DNA from: Cyanobacteria bacterium FACHB-DQ100
Lineage (GTDB): Bacteria > Cyanobacteriota > Cyanobacteriia > Leptolyngbyales > Leptolyngbyaceae
Assembly (NCBI GenBank): GCA_014695195.1
Contig: JACJNW010000028.1
Span: 806,001-870,000, forward strand
Length of the DNA: 64,000 bases
Direction: 5' to 3'
Made by a program: the position numbers and the translations under genes. A model generated the notes under the pieces. That model saw only the letters and a list, made by a program, of their open reading frames with translations, was not told the origin of the DNA and made no database searches. Numbering within the stretch: the stretch's first letter is position 1; every line of letters begins with the position of its first letter. Below are positions 28,632-36,390 of this stretch, piece by piece.

Positions 28632-30887
28632 TTACCCCTGGTTAACCTCTTCGAGCATCTGTTGTAGTTGTTGCTCAGTTAGCAGACCCATAACTACCAG
28701 CTTGGCAATTGGCATATCTTCGTAGAAGCGCCTCATTGAATCAGCGGCTGCTGCATCCTTCGACATCTTTGCCCGGACGAACAATCGATCGTGAATCGGT
28801 TGCAGCATCTGTCTTGTCGCCGGAGTGCTCATCCATTCCCCAAGGGAAGTGAGACGGTCATATTGGTGGGGTCGCGATCGAGTGGATGTGAGAGCCACGG
28901 TTATCTGGAGGCGGATGTCACGCGAGGATGCGCCAATCAGGATGTCGAATTCTCCACTATCTGTCACCCACGCTTTAACGTCAGGATCGTAGTAAGCAAA
29001 GGCACGCGGACTTAACTGCAACTCAACTTTCTTTTCTTCTCCCGGTTGAAGTAACACCTTCTCAAATGCTTTGAGTTCCTTGTACGGACGACATAAGCGC
29101 GGCTGTTTCGGATGCACATAGAGTTGCAAAACCTCCTGACCTGCCCGCAAACCTGTGTTCTTTACCTTGAGAGATACGGTAAGCGTATCGGTATCTTTAA
29201 ACGTCGGCTGGTTTACCTCCAGCTCCGAGTAGCTGAATGTGGTGTACGACAAACCGTGACCGAAGGGAAACAACGGCTCGATATCGCGAGCATCGTACCA
29301 TCGATAACCAATGAACAGTCCTTCCGTATAGATAGCTTGCCGTCCCTGACCCGGAAAACTGAGATACGAGGGAGTATCAGCAAGCTTGATCGGAAATGTT
29401 TCCGATAGCTTACCTGAAGGGTTAACCTGTCCTAACAAAACATCCGCCACGGCTGCGCCACCCGCCTGACCGCCCAACCACCCTTCGATAATTGCAGATA
29501 CCCGCGACACCCACGGCATGGTGACTGTTGCACCGTTCGTCAGCACGATCGCAACATTCGGTTGAACATCGCACACTGCCTCAATTAACTCATTGTGTGC
29601 TTGGGGTAAATCAATGTGTTCGCGATCGTATCCTTCACTCTCGAAGGACGGTGGTAGTCCGACGAAGACAACAGCAACTTTCGCTGCTTTAGCAACAGCT
29701 TGTGCTTCCCTCAATAGCACAGAGTCGGATTGCTGATCTTCAGTGTAGCCATCAGCGTAAGCGATCGCCTCTCGGCTTCCTATCAGACGAATTAACTCGT
29801 CGTGGGCGTTCTCTACTTTAGTGGGTACGACTTGCGAACTGCCTGATCCCTGATATCGGGGCGACTTTGCAAAGCGTCCGATTAGCGCAACTGAAGACAG
29901 TACCTCACCTGCAAGCGGCAATAAATTACGATCGTTCTTGAGCAGCACAATACTCTCTCCAGCGGCTCGGCGGGCAAGCGCATGGTGTTCCTCAGAATCA
30001 AAAGTCATGGCGGACTTACGAGCAGTATTCACCTTAAGGATAGCTTCTAGTAGCTCGCTCACAATCTCGTTGAGCTGTTCTTCAGGCAGCTGACCTGCCT
30101 TCACTGCCGCAACGATCGCGCCCACGCTTGAACCTCCACCGGGCATCTGGAGATGAAGCCCCGCTTTGATACTCGCAACCCGGTCGTTGACTGCACACCA
30201 ATCCGATATCACGATTCCTTTGTAGCCCCACTCCTTCCTGAGAATGTCCTGCAAGAGGTACGAGTTCTCGGGGGCGTAGGTACCGTTGACCTGATTGTAG
30301 GCTGCCATCACCGACCAAGGATTCGCATGAGTAATTGCGATCTCAAATGGGGTGAGATAAACCTCGCGTAACGTCCGTTCATCAATCAGACTGTTGGAGT
30401 ACATACGCCCCGTTTCTTGCTCGTTTGCTACAAAGTGCTTGAGCGAAGTGCCGATTCCTTGCTCTTGTACTCCATTGATTGTTGCTGCTGCCATCAAACC
30501 ACTGAGAACGGGATCTTCGGAAAAATACTCGAAGTTGCGTCCGCCCAATGGAGAGCGCTTGAGGTTGGCACCCGGCCCCAGTAACACTTGAACATCGTGC
30601 GTTTGGGCTTCGATCGCAATCGCCTTGCCAACCTCATAAGCTAGGGCAGGATTCCATGAGGATGCGATCGCGGACTCAGTAGGAAAGGCTGTTGCTGGTA
30701 AGCTACTACCGATTCCCACTTCTGTTGAACTAGGCGATTTACGTAGTCCGGTCGGGCCATCAGAAAGCCAGATCGGAGAAATATTGAGGCGCTCAATGGG
30801 TACCGTTGTCCACAAGTCCTGTCCGACAGTCAACGCCGCCTTTTCTTCCAAAGTCATGCTCTCTAGCAAGGTTTCAAGTTGGGACAT
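28632..30887 (-). CDS. Glycoside hydrolase family 3 beta-glucosidase
   Basis: A 751-residue cytoplasmic enzyme (no signal peptide) with GH3 N-terminal barrel, GH3 C-terminal domain and a fibronectin type III-like domain (about 590-660). The catalytic Asp is in VISDWCAVNDR, with KHFVANEQETGR upstream as the conserved substrate-binding KH block; the acid/base Glu is likely in SFESEGYDREHIDLP. The ATG at 30887 is preferred because AGAAGA lies 9 nt upstream; in-frame ATGs at 30896 and 30914 exist. Removes terminal beta-glucosyl units. It ends in an extra helical tail (LVVMGLLTEQQLQQMLEEV). Isolated from other sugar genes; acquisition by transfer is possible. Confidence 0.93.
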   Translation of the reverse strand: MSQLETLLESMTLEEKAALTVGQDLWTTVPIERLNISPIWLSDGPTGLRKSPSSTEVGIGSSLPATAFPTESAIASSWNPALAYEVGKAIAIEAQTHDVQVLLGPGANLKRSPLGGRNFEYFSEDPVLSGLMAAATINGVQEQGIGTSLKHFVANEQETGRMYSNSLIDERTLREVYLTPFEIAITHANPWSVMAAYNQVNGTYAPENSYLLQDILRKEWGYKGIVISDWCAVNDRVASIKAGLHLQMPGGGSSVGAIVAAVKAGQLPEEQLNEIVSELLEAILKVNTARKSAMTFDSEEHHALARRAAGESIVLLKNDRNLLPLAGEVLSSVALIGRFAKSPRYQGSGSSQVVPTKVENAHDELIRLIGSREAIAYADGYTEDQQSDSVLLREAQAVAKAAKVAVVFVGLPPSFESEGYDREHIDLPQAHNELIEAVCDVQPNVAIVLTNGATVTMPWVSRVSAIIEGWLGGQAGGAAVADVLLGQVNPSGKLSETFPIKLADTPSYLSFPGQGRQAIYTEGLFIGYRWYDARDIEPLFPFGHGLSYTTFSYSELEVNQPTFKDTDTLTVSLKVKNTGLRAGQEVLQLYVHPKQPRLCRPYKELKAFEKVLLQPGEEKKVELQLSPRAFAYYDPDVKAWVTDSGEFDILIGASSRDIRLQITVALTSTRSRPHQYDRLTSLGEWMSTPATRQMLQPIHDRLFVRAKMSKDAAAADSMRRFYEDMPIAKLVVMGLLTEQQLQQMLEEVNQG

Positions 30888-31146
30888 GATACACATTCTT
30901 CTAAAAGTAAACAAAACAGAACATTGCCAAAGCTTCTTGAAGACATTTTCTGTTCATATTGAAATTTTAAAGCGACTAACCCAAAAGCTCCATAGAACAT
31001 TCATAACAGATGTTAGGGATGAGCGAAGAAGATTGTAAACCTGACGATATCCTTATTCCAGGGGCAAGGTTAGCAGGGAATCAGTTATTGTTTGAAATTA
31101 ATGCGATCGCAACAGTTCCCAACACCCTGATACTTAGGAGTAAACC

Positions 31147-31608
31147 ATGTCGCTTCCTCTAATTTTGCAACCTGGTGAAGGACGATCGGTACAAATTCGC
31201 ACGAGCACTTGTACATTCAAAGCAACAGGCAAAGAGACACACGGGCATTTTGGCTTATTTGAGTTTGTGATGGAACCCGGAGCGAATGGTGCTAGCCCTC
31301 ACATTCACAAAGAATTGACTGAGCTGTTTTATGTTGTAGAAGGTGAGGTAGAACTGGTTTTAGGTGAGCGCCGAGTGGTTGCTGAGCCGAAAACCTTCAT
31401 TCTTGTCCCGGAAAACACTCCTCACGGATTTTCTAATGCTGGGCAGACTCAAGCAACATTGCTGATTATGTTTTGTCCTGCTGATTCACGTGAGCAGTAT
31501 TTTGAGGGATTAGCTGATTTGACAAAAGACGGAAGGCAACCTAGCCAAGCGGAACTACTCGACTTAATGCAACGGTTTGATCAATACCCAGTTCCTGAGA
31601 ATACATAA
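31147..31608 (+). CDS. Cupin domain protein
   Basis: A 153-residue single cupin. Motif 1 is GANGASPHIHKELTELFYVVEGE (two His and Glu as metal ligands), motif 2 is PENTPHGFSNAG with the third His. Metal binding is therefore likely intact; no substrate can be assigned. Stands alone in front of an ABC exporter, from which it is separated by 283 bp, so cotranscription is not evident. Confidence 0.85.
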   Translation: MSLPLILQPGEGRSVQIRTSTCTFKATGKETHGHFGLFEFVMEPGANGASPHIHKELTELFYVVEGEVELVLGERRVVAEPKTFILVPENTPHGFSNAGQTQATLLIMFCPADSREQYFEGLADLTKDGRQPSQAELLDLMQRFDQYPVPENT

Positions 31609-31694
31609 GCTTCAAATCGAGAGAAAATTTAAGTCTGAAAGGCTGTTCAAAATAAAGTAGAAGACCCGTCGAACTGACGTTACTTTCCGTTTAA

Positions 31695-31731
31695 CTGCAA
31701 TACATTTAGCTGCAATACATTTAGCTGCAAT
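31695..31731. repeat. 15-bp short tandem repeat upstream of ABC exporter
   Basis: Two exact copies of CTGCAATACATTTAG (31695-31709, 31710-31724) followed by a 7-bp partial copy. It lies about 160 bp upstream of the exporter start and could sit in its promoter region. Confidence 0.7.
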
Positions 31732-31891
31732 GTTCAGTCTATGTACAATTGAAACGCTTTTCAACAGTTGTTTGTGTTGAATTAAACAATAATGCGGCGT
31801 GTTTAACCAAAATATGCCTGCCCTAAAGCAGATGTTAGACTCGCTTTAGTTCCATAAGATCGCACAGTTCAACTGTTAAGGGTGGTGTCGC

Positions 31892-33658
31892 TTGACTCAA
31901 CTCCGTGAAGACGAACCTTCATCAATGGCTCCACTCAGACGAGTGTTGCAAGGTTTAAAGGCGCATCGATTTGTGGCGATTGGTGCTATTTTAAGTCTGC
32001 TGCTGTTAACGGCTGCAACTGCTATCACTCCCCAAATTTTTCGTTGGGGCATTGACCAAGGCATTGCAGCAAAGAACTTCACCGTGGTGTGGGAAAGCGC
32101 AGTCTTGATGGTGATTGCCGCGATCGCACGGGGATTGTTCAACTTTGGGCAAACCTTCTGGTCGGAAGCAACCTCGCAAGGTGTAGCGTATGATTTACGC
32201 AATCAATTGTTTACCAAGATTGAGACGCTGAGTTTTAGCTACCACGATCGCAGTCAAACTTCGCAGTTAATCACTCGTGCAACTAGCGACATTGAGCAGA
32301 TCCGAGTGTTGATCGGAACAAGCTTAATTCAAGTGATTGGAGCCGTGATTACGCTGGTCACGATCGCCACAATTCTGCTGGTGATGAACTGGCAGTTAGC
32401 ACTGATTACACTAATCGTTGTGCCGATCGCAGCTTGGCTATTAACGCGATTCTTCAGTCGCAATGGCAGTGTATTTCAGCGAGTACAACAGCAACTCGGT
32501 GATCTAAATGCGGTTTTGCAAGAGAATCTCCTCGGTGTTCGCGTGGTGAAAGCGTTTGTCCGAGAATCGCAGGAGAAAGCACGTTATACTGCACTAAACA
32601 ATGAATTGATTGCTATCAGCATGAAGACGCTGTACGCAATTCGGAATACGTTTCCGTTGATTTTCCTGTTGAGCAATTTGATTACCGTTGCGGTTGTTGG
32701 ATATGGTGGCGCACAGGTGATCAATCGACAATTTTCCATTGGTGAACTGGTTGCGTTTAATTCATATTTGCTGTTCATTCTTCAACCAATTTTGCTGATT
32801 GGATTTGCTGCACCTGCGATCGCTCAAGCAGCAGCTTCGGCACAACGAGTGTATGAAGTTCTCGATGCTGAAATTGAAATTCGCGATCGACCCAATGCGA
32901 TTCCGTTTGTGAAATGTGGCGGCAGAATTACGTTTGAAAATGTCTCATTTCGCTATCCCGGCGCAACGACTGAAGCCCTGAGAGGCGTTTCCTTTGAAAC
33001 GAAGCCGAATGAACTAATTGCAATTCTTGGCATGACCGGATCAGGCAAAAGTACGATCGTCAATCTACTGCCGCGATTTTATGACCCGACTAGAGGTGCC
33101 GTCAGAATCGATGGACATGATGTGCGAGAGTTCAGCTTGACGAGTTTACGATCGCGCATTGGCATTGTGTTTCAAGAAACAACCTTGTTCGCTGGTACGC
33201 TGCGAGAAAACATTGCTTATGCCAAATCGGATGCGTCTTTAGCAGAGATCGTCGAGGCTGCAAAAACCGCGCAGATTCATGATTTTATTGCAGGACTACC
33301 GGATGGATACGACACGATCGTTGGAGAGCGGGGTGTCGGACTATCCGGCGGCCAGCGCCAACGGATTGCGATCGCTCGAACATTGTTAACCGACTATCGC
33401 ATTTTGATCCTCGATGATAGTACCTCAGCCGTTGATGCTAAAACCGCTGCAGAAATTCAAACGGCACTCGATCTATTGATGGAGCAAAAAACTTGTACTG
33501 CATTTGTGATTGCCCAACGGATTACCACGGTGCGGAATGCCGATCGAATTTTGCTGATGGATCAAGGTGTGTTAGTCGCACAGGGAACGCACGAAGAACT
33601 AATGCGGACTAGCCCGCTCTACAGCGCAATTTTGGAATCTCAGGTAAAACGGTCATGA
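31892..33658 (+). CDS. ABC exporter half-transporter, degenerate ATPase-site subunit
   Basis: A 588-residue protein: six-helix ABC type 1 membrane domain (about 25-310) and an ATPase domain (about 340-585). Walker A is GMTGSGKST, signature LSGGQRQR, Walker B ILDDSTSAVD with Asp where the catalytic Glu normally is, and IAQRITTV in place of the H-loop His. These substitutions mark the degenerate site of a heterodimeric exporter such as BmrC/BmrD or TM287/288. The stop overlaps the next ORF's start by 4 bp. The TTG start at 31892 is preceded by AAGGGTGGT; ATG 31925 is an alternative. Exports an unknown, probably hydrophobic substrate. Confidence 0.92.
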   Translation: MTQLREDEPSSMAPLRRVLQGLKAHRFVAIGAILSLLLLTAATAITPQIFRWGIDQGIAAKNFTVVWESAVLMVIAAIARGLFNFGQTFWSEATSQGVAYDLRNQLFTKIETLSFSYHDRSQTSQLITRATSDIEQIRVLIGTSLIQVIGAVITLVTIATILLVMNWQLALITLIVVPIAAWLLTRFFSRNGSVFQRVQQQLGDLNAVLQENLLGVRVVKAFVRESQEKARYTALNNELIAISMKTLYAIRNTFPLIFLLSNLITVAVVGYGGAQVINRQFSIGELVAFNSYLLFILQPILLIGFAAPAIAQAAASAQRVYEVLDAEIEIRDRPNAIPFVKCGGRITFENVSFRYPGATTEALRGVSFETKPNELIAILGMTGSGKSTIVNLLPRFYDPTRGAVRIDGHDVREFSLTSLRSRIGIVFQETTLFAGTLRENIAYAKSDASLAEIVEAAKTAQIHDFIAGLPDGYDTIVGERGVGLSGGQRQRIAIARTLLTDYRILILDDSTSAVDAKTAAEIQTALDLLMEQKTCTAFVIAQRITTVRNADRILLMDQGVLVAQGTHEELMRTSPLYSAILESQVKRS

Positions 33659-35442
33659 ACAGTCCTTTAGCAACCACCGAAAAGCCAACCCGCCAGGTGT
33701 CAACATTAAGGCGGTTTTTGAACTATGTTCAGCCGTATCGTAAACAAGTTCCGATCGCATTGCTGTGTGTGTTAATCGGAGCCGCATCACAGGCAGTTGG
33801 GCCGTTTTTTATTGGATGGTCGATCGATCACTTGATCACACAAGGGAATCTTCAGGGCTTATTACTCGCTCTACTGGTGCTGACACTGATTTACTTTATT
33901 GGTGTTCAAGCAATTCGTGAGCAGATTGTCCGAGTCGGTTGGATTGTGCAGCACGTCCTCGCGCAACTCCGAGAAGACATTTTCGTGAAGGTGCAAAGTC
34001 TACCATTGAGCTACTTCGATCGTAGCGAAGCTGGAGATTTGATGAGTCGATTGTTGAATGATGTTAGCACTGTGAATCAAGCTTTCGGTCAAACCGTAGC
34101 GCAAATGCTCGGTAACTTATTTAGCTTGGTTGGCATCATCATTGCAATGTTATTGATCAATCTGCAATTGGGGCTAGTCAGTAACTTTGTTGTGCCGTTG
34201 ATGATTCTAACTACAGCAGTCTTTTCACGTTGGGCACGATCGCGCTTTCGAGTCACCCGAAAAACGATCGGAGAACTATCTACTAAACTCGAAGAAGACA
34301 TTAGCAGTGTGCGCGAAGCTCAAGCGTTTAATCGTGTGCAACTAAACATTGATGAATTCGTCCATCTCAATGCTGCAAATCGCGATGCGAACATTCAAGC
34401 GGTCGCAATTACCGCAGCCTTTTTACCGTCGATCGACTTTCTCAATACCTTAGCAACCGCAGGTGTACTGGCATACGGTGGCTATTTAGCGGTGAGCGGA
34501 CAAGCAACAGTGGGGGTTGTGACTGCGTTCTTGATTTATGTTCAACAATTCTTCAGACCGATTCAGATTCTGAGTCAGTTTTACACCCAGGCTCAATCCG
34601 CGATCGCTGGACTCGAACGAATTTTTAGCTTACTCGATGAGCCCTCACAGCTTAATGATGCTCCTGATGCGATCGAGCTGCCGCCCATTCAGGGTGAAGT
34701 GCGATTTGAGAATGTTTCTTTTGGCTATACCGCAAACCAGCGCGTTTTAAATCAAGTCAATTTGCTGGCTAAACCGGGACAAACGATCGCCCTTGTCGGT
34801 GCAACTGGAGCAGGAAAAAGCACGATTATTAACTTAATTCTTCGCTTTTACGATGTGACTGGTGGAGCAGTAATGATTGATGGCATTGATGTCAGAACTG
34901 TGACTCAAGCTAGTCTGCGTCGCCAAATTGGGATTGTTTTACAAGACACGATTTTGTTTAGCGGAACTGTTGCCGAAAATATTGCGTTTGGTCGTCCCAC
35001 AGCAACTCAAGCCGAGATTGAAGCCGCCGCGCAAGTTGCAAATGTGCATGAATTGATTACCACTCTGCCACAAGGGTATTCAACTTATCTGGGAGAACGT
35101 GGAGCCATGTTGAGTCAAGGGCAACGTCAGTTGATTAGTATTGCGCGGGCAGTGTTGATTCAGCCGCGAATTTTGATCCTGGATGAAGCAACGAGCAGCA
35201 TTGATACGCGCACCGAAGCACTGGTGCAGGACGCGATCGCACGACTCCTTCAAAATCGCACAAGTTTTGTGATTGCTCATCGCCTTAGTACGGTGACTCA
35301 AGCGGATCAGGTGCTAGTCGTTCAGGGTGGACAGATTGTGGAAAACGGAACGCACTCGGAACTGCTGGCACAACAAGGAATTTACGCTAATCTTTATGCA
35401 CTGCAACTTGGCTCAACCACTCCCACGCCGACTGCTCCATAA
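33655..35442 (+). CDS. ABC exporter half-transporter, catalytic-site subunit
   Basis: A 595-residue protein with the same layout as its partner: membrane domain (about 25-315), ATPase domain (about 345-590). Walker A GATGAGKST, Walker B ILDEATSSID with the catalytic Glu, and H-loop IAHRLSTV are all intact, while the signature is LSQGQRQL, as is common in the partner of a degenerate half. Coupled to the upstream gene by an ATGA overlap, so the two make an obligate heterodimer. It is the last gene before the miniature CAST-like element, whose left end lies 30 bp past this stop. Confidence 0.93.
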   Translation: MNSPLATTEKPTRQVSTLRRFLNYVQPYRKQVPIALLCVLIGAASQAVGPFFIGWSIDHLITQGNLQGLLLALLVLTLIYFIGVQAIREQIVRVGWIVQHVLAQLREDIFVKVQSLPLSYFDRSEAGDLMSRLLNDVSTVNQAFGQTVAQMLGNLFSLVGIIIAMLLINLQLGLVSNFVVPLMILTTAVFSRWARSRFRVTRKTIGELSTKLEEDISSVREAQAFNRVQLNIDEFVHLNAANRDANIQAVAITAAFLPSIDFLNTLATAGVLAYGGYLAVSGQATVGVVTAFLIYVQQFFRPIQILSQFYTQAQSAIAGLERIFSLLDEPSQLNDAPDAIELPPIQGEVRFENVSFGYTANQRVLNQVNLLAKPGQTIALVGATGAGKSTIINLILRFYDVTGGAVMIDGIDVRTVTQASLRRQIGIVLQDTILFSGTVAENIAFGRPTATQAEIEAAAQVANVHELITTLPQGYSTYLGERGAMLSQGQRQLISIARAVLIQPRILILDEATSSIDTRTEALVQDAIARLLQNRTSFVIAHRLSTVTQADQVLVVQGGQIVENGTHSELLAQQGIYANLYALQLGSTTPTPTAP

Positions 35443-35471
35443 TAGTGAACGAATGTCCAACTTATGGTTAA

Positions 35472-35517
35472 TGTACATTCACTAATTAATTGACGCTTTA
35501 ACACATTTATGTCATCG
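35472..35517 (+). repeat. Distal (left) terminal inverted repeat with about two transposase-site-like motifs
   Basis: Begins TGTACATTCACTAATT, then AATTGACGCTTTAAC and ATTTATGTCATC about 20 bp further. The TGACG.. and TGTCATC words resemble those at the other end of the element. Fewer sites than at the tRNA-proximal end, as in asymmetric Tn7-like ends. Confidence 0.75.
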
Positions 35518-35598
35518 GCCTCTAAACTGCTAGAAGTTTTATCTCATAACCCTTCTAGCTTGAAAGGCTCCCAGGCACTAAGGCGATCGGTTCTCTAA
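35515..35598 (+). other. CRISPR leader region, possible tracrRNA remnant
   Basis: Between the left end and the first repeat. Contains a perfect 7-bp hairpin (CTAGAAG at 35530-35536, CTTCTAG at 35552-35558) and the words GGCCTCT and GGCTCCCAG..TAAGG, which from memory resemble parts of V-K tracrRNAs. No long anti-repeat is visible, so a working tracrRNA is not shown. It would in any case act as the array leader. Confidence 0.3.
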
Positions 35599-35908
35599 GT
35601 TGCAATCGCCTTGCGAGGCAGGGGCGGGTTGAAAGCGAACTCCAGCCACATCAGAACATAGGGAAGTCTTAGGTTGCAATCGCCTTGCGAGGCAGGGGCG
35701 GGTTGAAAGAAGAGTTGATGAAGCGGTTGGTGGACTTGCTTTAGTTGCAATCGCCTTGCGAGGCAGGGGCGGGTTGAAAGACTTGTCACGAAAGCTTGAT
35801 ATTCCAAAGACTACGAGTTGCAATCGCCTTGCGAGGCAGGGGCGGGTTGAAAGTACGGGACTGAACGGATTACCTCAATCACCCCTTGGGTTACAATTGC
35901 CTTTGAGT
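35599..35908 (+). CRISPR. CRISPR array, four identical 37-nt repeats, four spacers, degenerate terminal repeat, no cas genes
   Basis: Repeats at 35599-35635, 35673-35709, 35744-35780 and 35817-35853 are identical: they start GTTGCAATCGCC, contain a GCCT-TGCG-AGGC mini-hairpin, and end GGGGCGGGTTGAAAG. Spacers are 37, 34, 36 and 36 nt (35636-35672, 35710-35743, 35781-35816, 35854-35889). A decayed repeat start, GTTACAATTGCC, follows at 35890, which puts the leader on the left and transcription rightwards. The 3' GGGTTGAAAG handle is the type used by V-K and related cyanobacterial arrays. There is no cas gene in the window, so the array depends on proteins encoded elsewhere. Spacer targets are unknown. 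Confidence 0.95.
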
Positions 35909-36046
35909 CCAAAATAGCTGTAGATCTACCCTTTAAGTTAGGTGTCAATCCTGAAGGTTAGAAGTTTGATCGACATCAAACTCTGCTAGACAATTCTCCC
36001 AACTTGAAATCTAGCCTCTGCTCGATTAGGCTTGAAGTATTAATTA

Positions 36047-36076
36047 GGTGGGTTGAAAGAAGGTTCAAGTCCTTTC
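36047..36076 (+). ncRNA. Delocalised homing crRNA: atypical repeat end plus 17-nt tRNA-Leu spacer
   Basis: GGTGGGTTGAAAG (36047-36059), a variant of the array repeat's 3' end, is followed directly by AAGGTTCAAGTCCTTTC (36060-36076). Those 17 nt equal the T-arm of tRNA-Leu on the minus strand (36270 down to 36254), where the preceding bases 36273-36271 read GTG, fitting the GTN PAM of Cas12k. The next base no longer matches. Short spacers after an atypical repeat, aimed at a tRNA gene next to the element, are the homing crRNAs of V-K CASTs. Expression is not shown. Confidence 0.8.
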
Positions 36077-36114
36077 TAAATTAGTTCCGGCGACAGTAGT
36101 ATGTTAACAATCTT

Positions 36115-36212
36115 AATTGCCATCTCAGACGACGCGAATCTGTAAAGATGACGCTAATTCGTTAAGAGCGACAAGAATTTGTTAACGATGACAAACAATT
36201 AGTGAATGTACA
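36115..36212 (-). repeat. tRNA-proximal (right) terminal inverted repeat with about four transposase-site-like motifs
   Basis: Read inward from 36212 on the minus strand it begins TGTACATTCACTAATT, then repeats of the form AATT-n-TGTCATC-n-TTAAC about every 21 bp (TGTCATC, TGTCGC, CGTCATC, CGTCGTC). This regular array of similar words is what multiple TnsB sites look like. It has more sites than the opposite end, and it faces the target tRNA. Confidence 0.75.
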
Positions 36213-36246
36213 ACAATCACATACTAGTAGGTAGAGAGTTCAGAAA

Positions 36247-36328
36247 TGCGGATGAAAGGACTTGAACCTTCACTTCTTGCGAAACCAGAACCTAAATCTG
36301 GCGCGTCTACCAATTCCGCCACATCCGC
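36247..36328 (-). tRNA. tRNA-Leu (anticodon UAG)
   Basis: An 82-nt class II tRNA on the minus strand. Acceptor GCGGATG pairs with CATCCGC, discriminator A; D-arm contains TTGGTAGACGC; anticodon stem CCAGA/TCTGG closes loop TTTAGGT, giving UAG; T-arm GAAGG-TTCAAGT-CCTTT. CCA is not encoded. Its 3' end lies 34 bp from the end of the CAST-like element, and its T-arm is the match of that element's homing spacer. Confidence 0.96.
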
Positions 36329-36390
36329 TTGCGATATTTATCATAACAGGAGAAAGGAGAATTGACTTATCCTTTCTCCCGATATTCGAG

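Larger units (their letters stand above)
35472..36212. mobile_element. Miniature type V-K CRISPR-associated transposon (CAST)-like element without protein genes
   Basis: About 741 bp bounded by inverted ends that share TGTACATTCACTAATT exactly (16 nt). Both ends continue with TGTC/GACG-type motifs spaced about 21 bp, as in TnsB-binding ends of Tn7-like CASTs. Inside are a four-spacer CRISPR array and a separate short repeat with a 17-nt spacer matching the neighbouring tRNA-Leu. The tRNA-side end lies 58 bp past the GTG PAM, close to the 60-66 bp known for V-K systems. No tnsB, tnsC, tniQ or cas12k gene is present, so movement would need factors in trans, or the element is a relic. Flanking 5-bp sequences (GTTAA left, ACAAT right) differ, so no target-site duplication is seen. 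Confidence 0.8.

Noticed and set aside
35578-35823. Minus-strand ORFs of 81 and 70 residues with repeated RPCLARRLQ-type segments
   Set aside because: They are translations of the CRISPR repeats and spacers, not genes.
36059-36076. Remnant of a second tRNA-Leu gene
   Set aside because: Only the T-arm matches, the match stops after 17 nt of spacer, and it directly follows a CRISPR repeat end; a homing spacer explains it better than a decayed tRNA.
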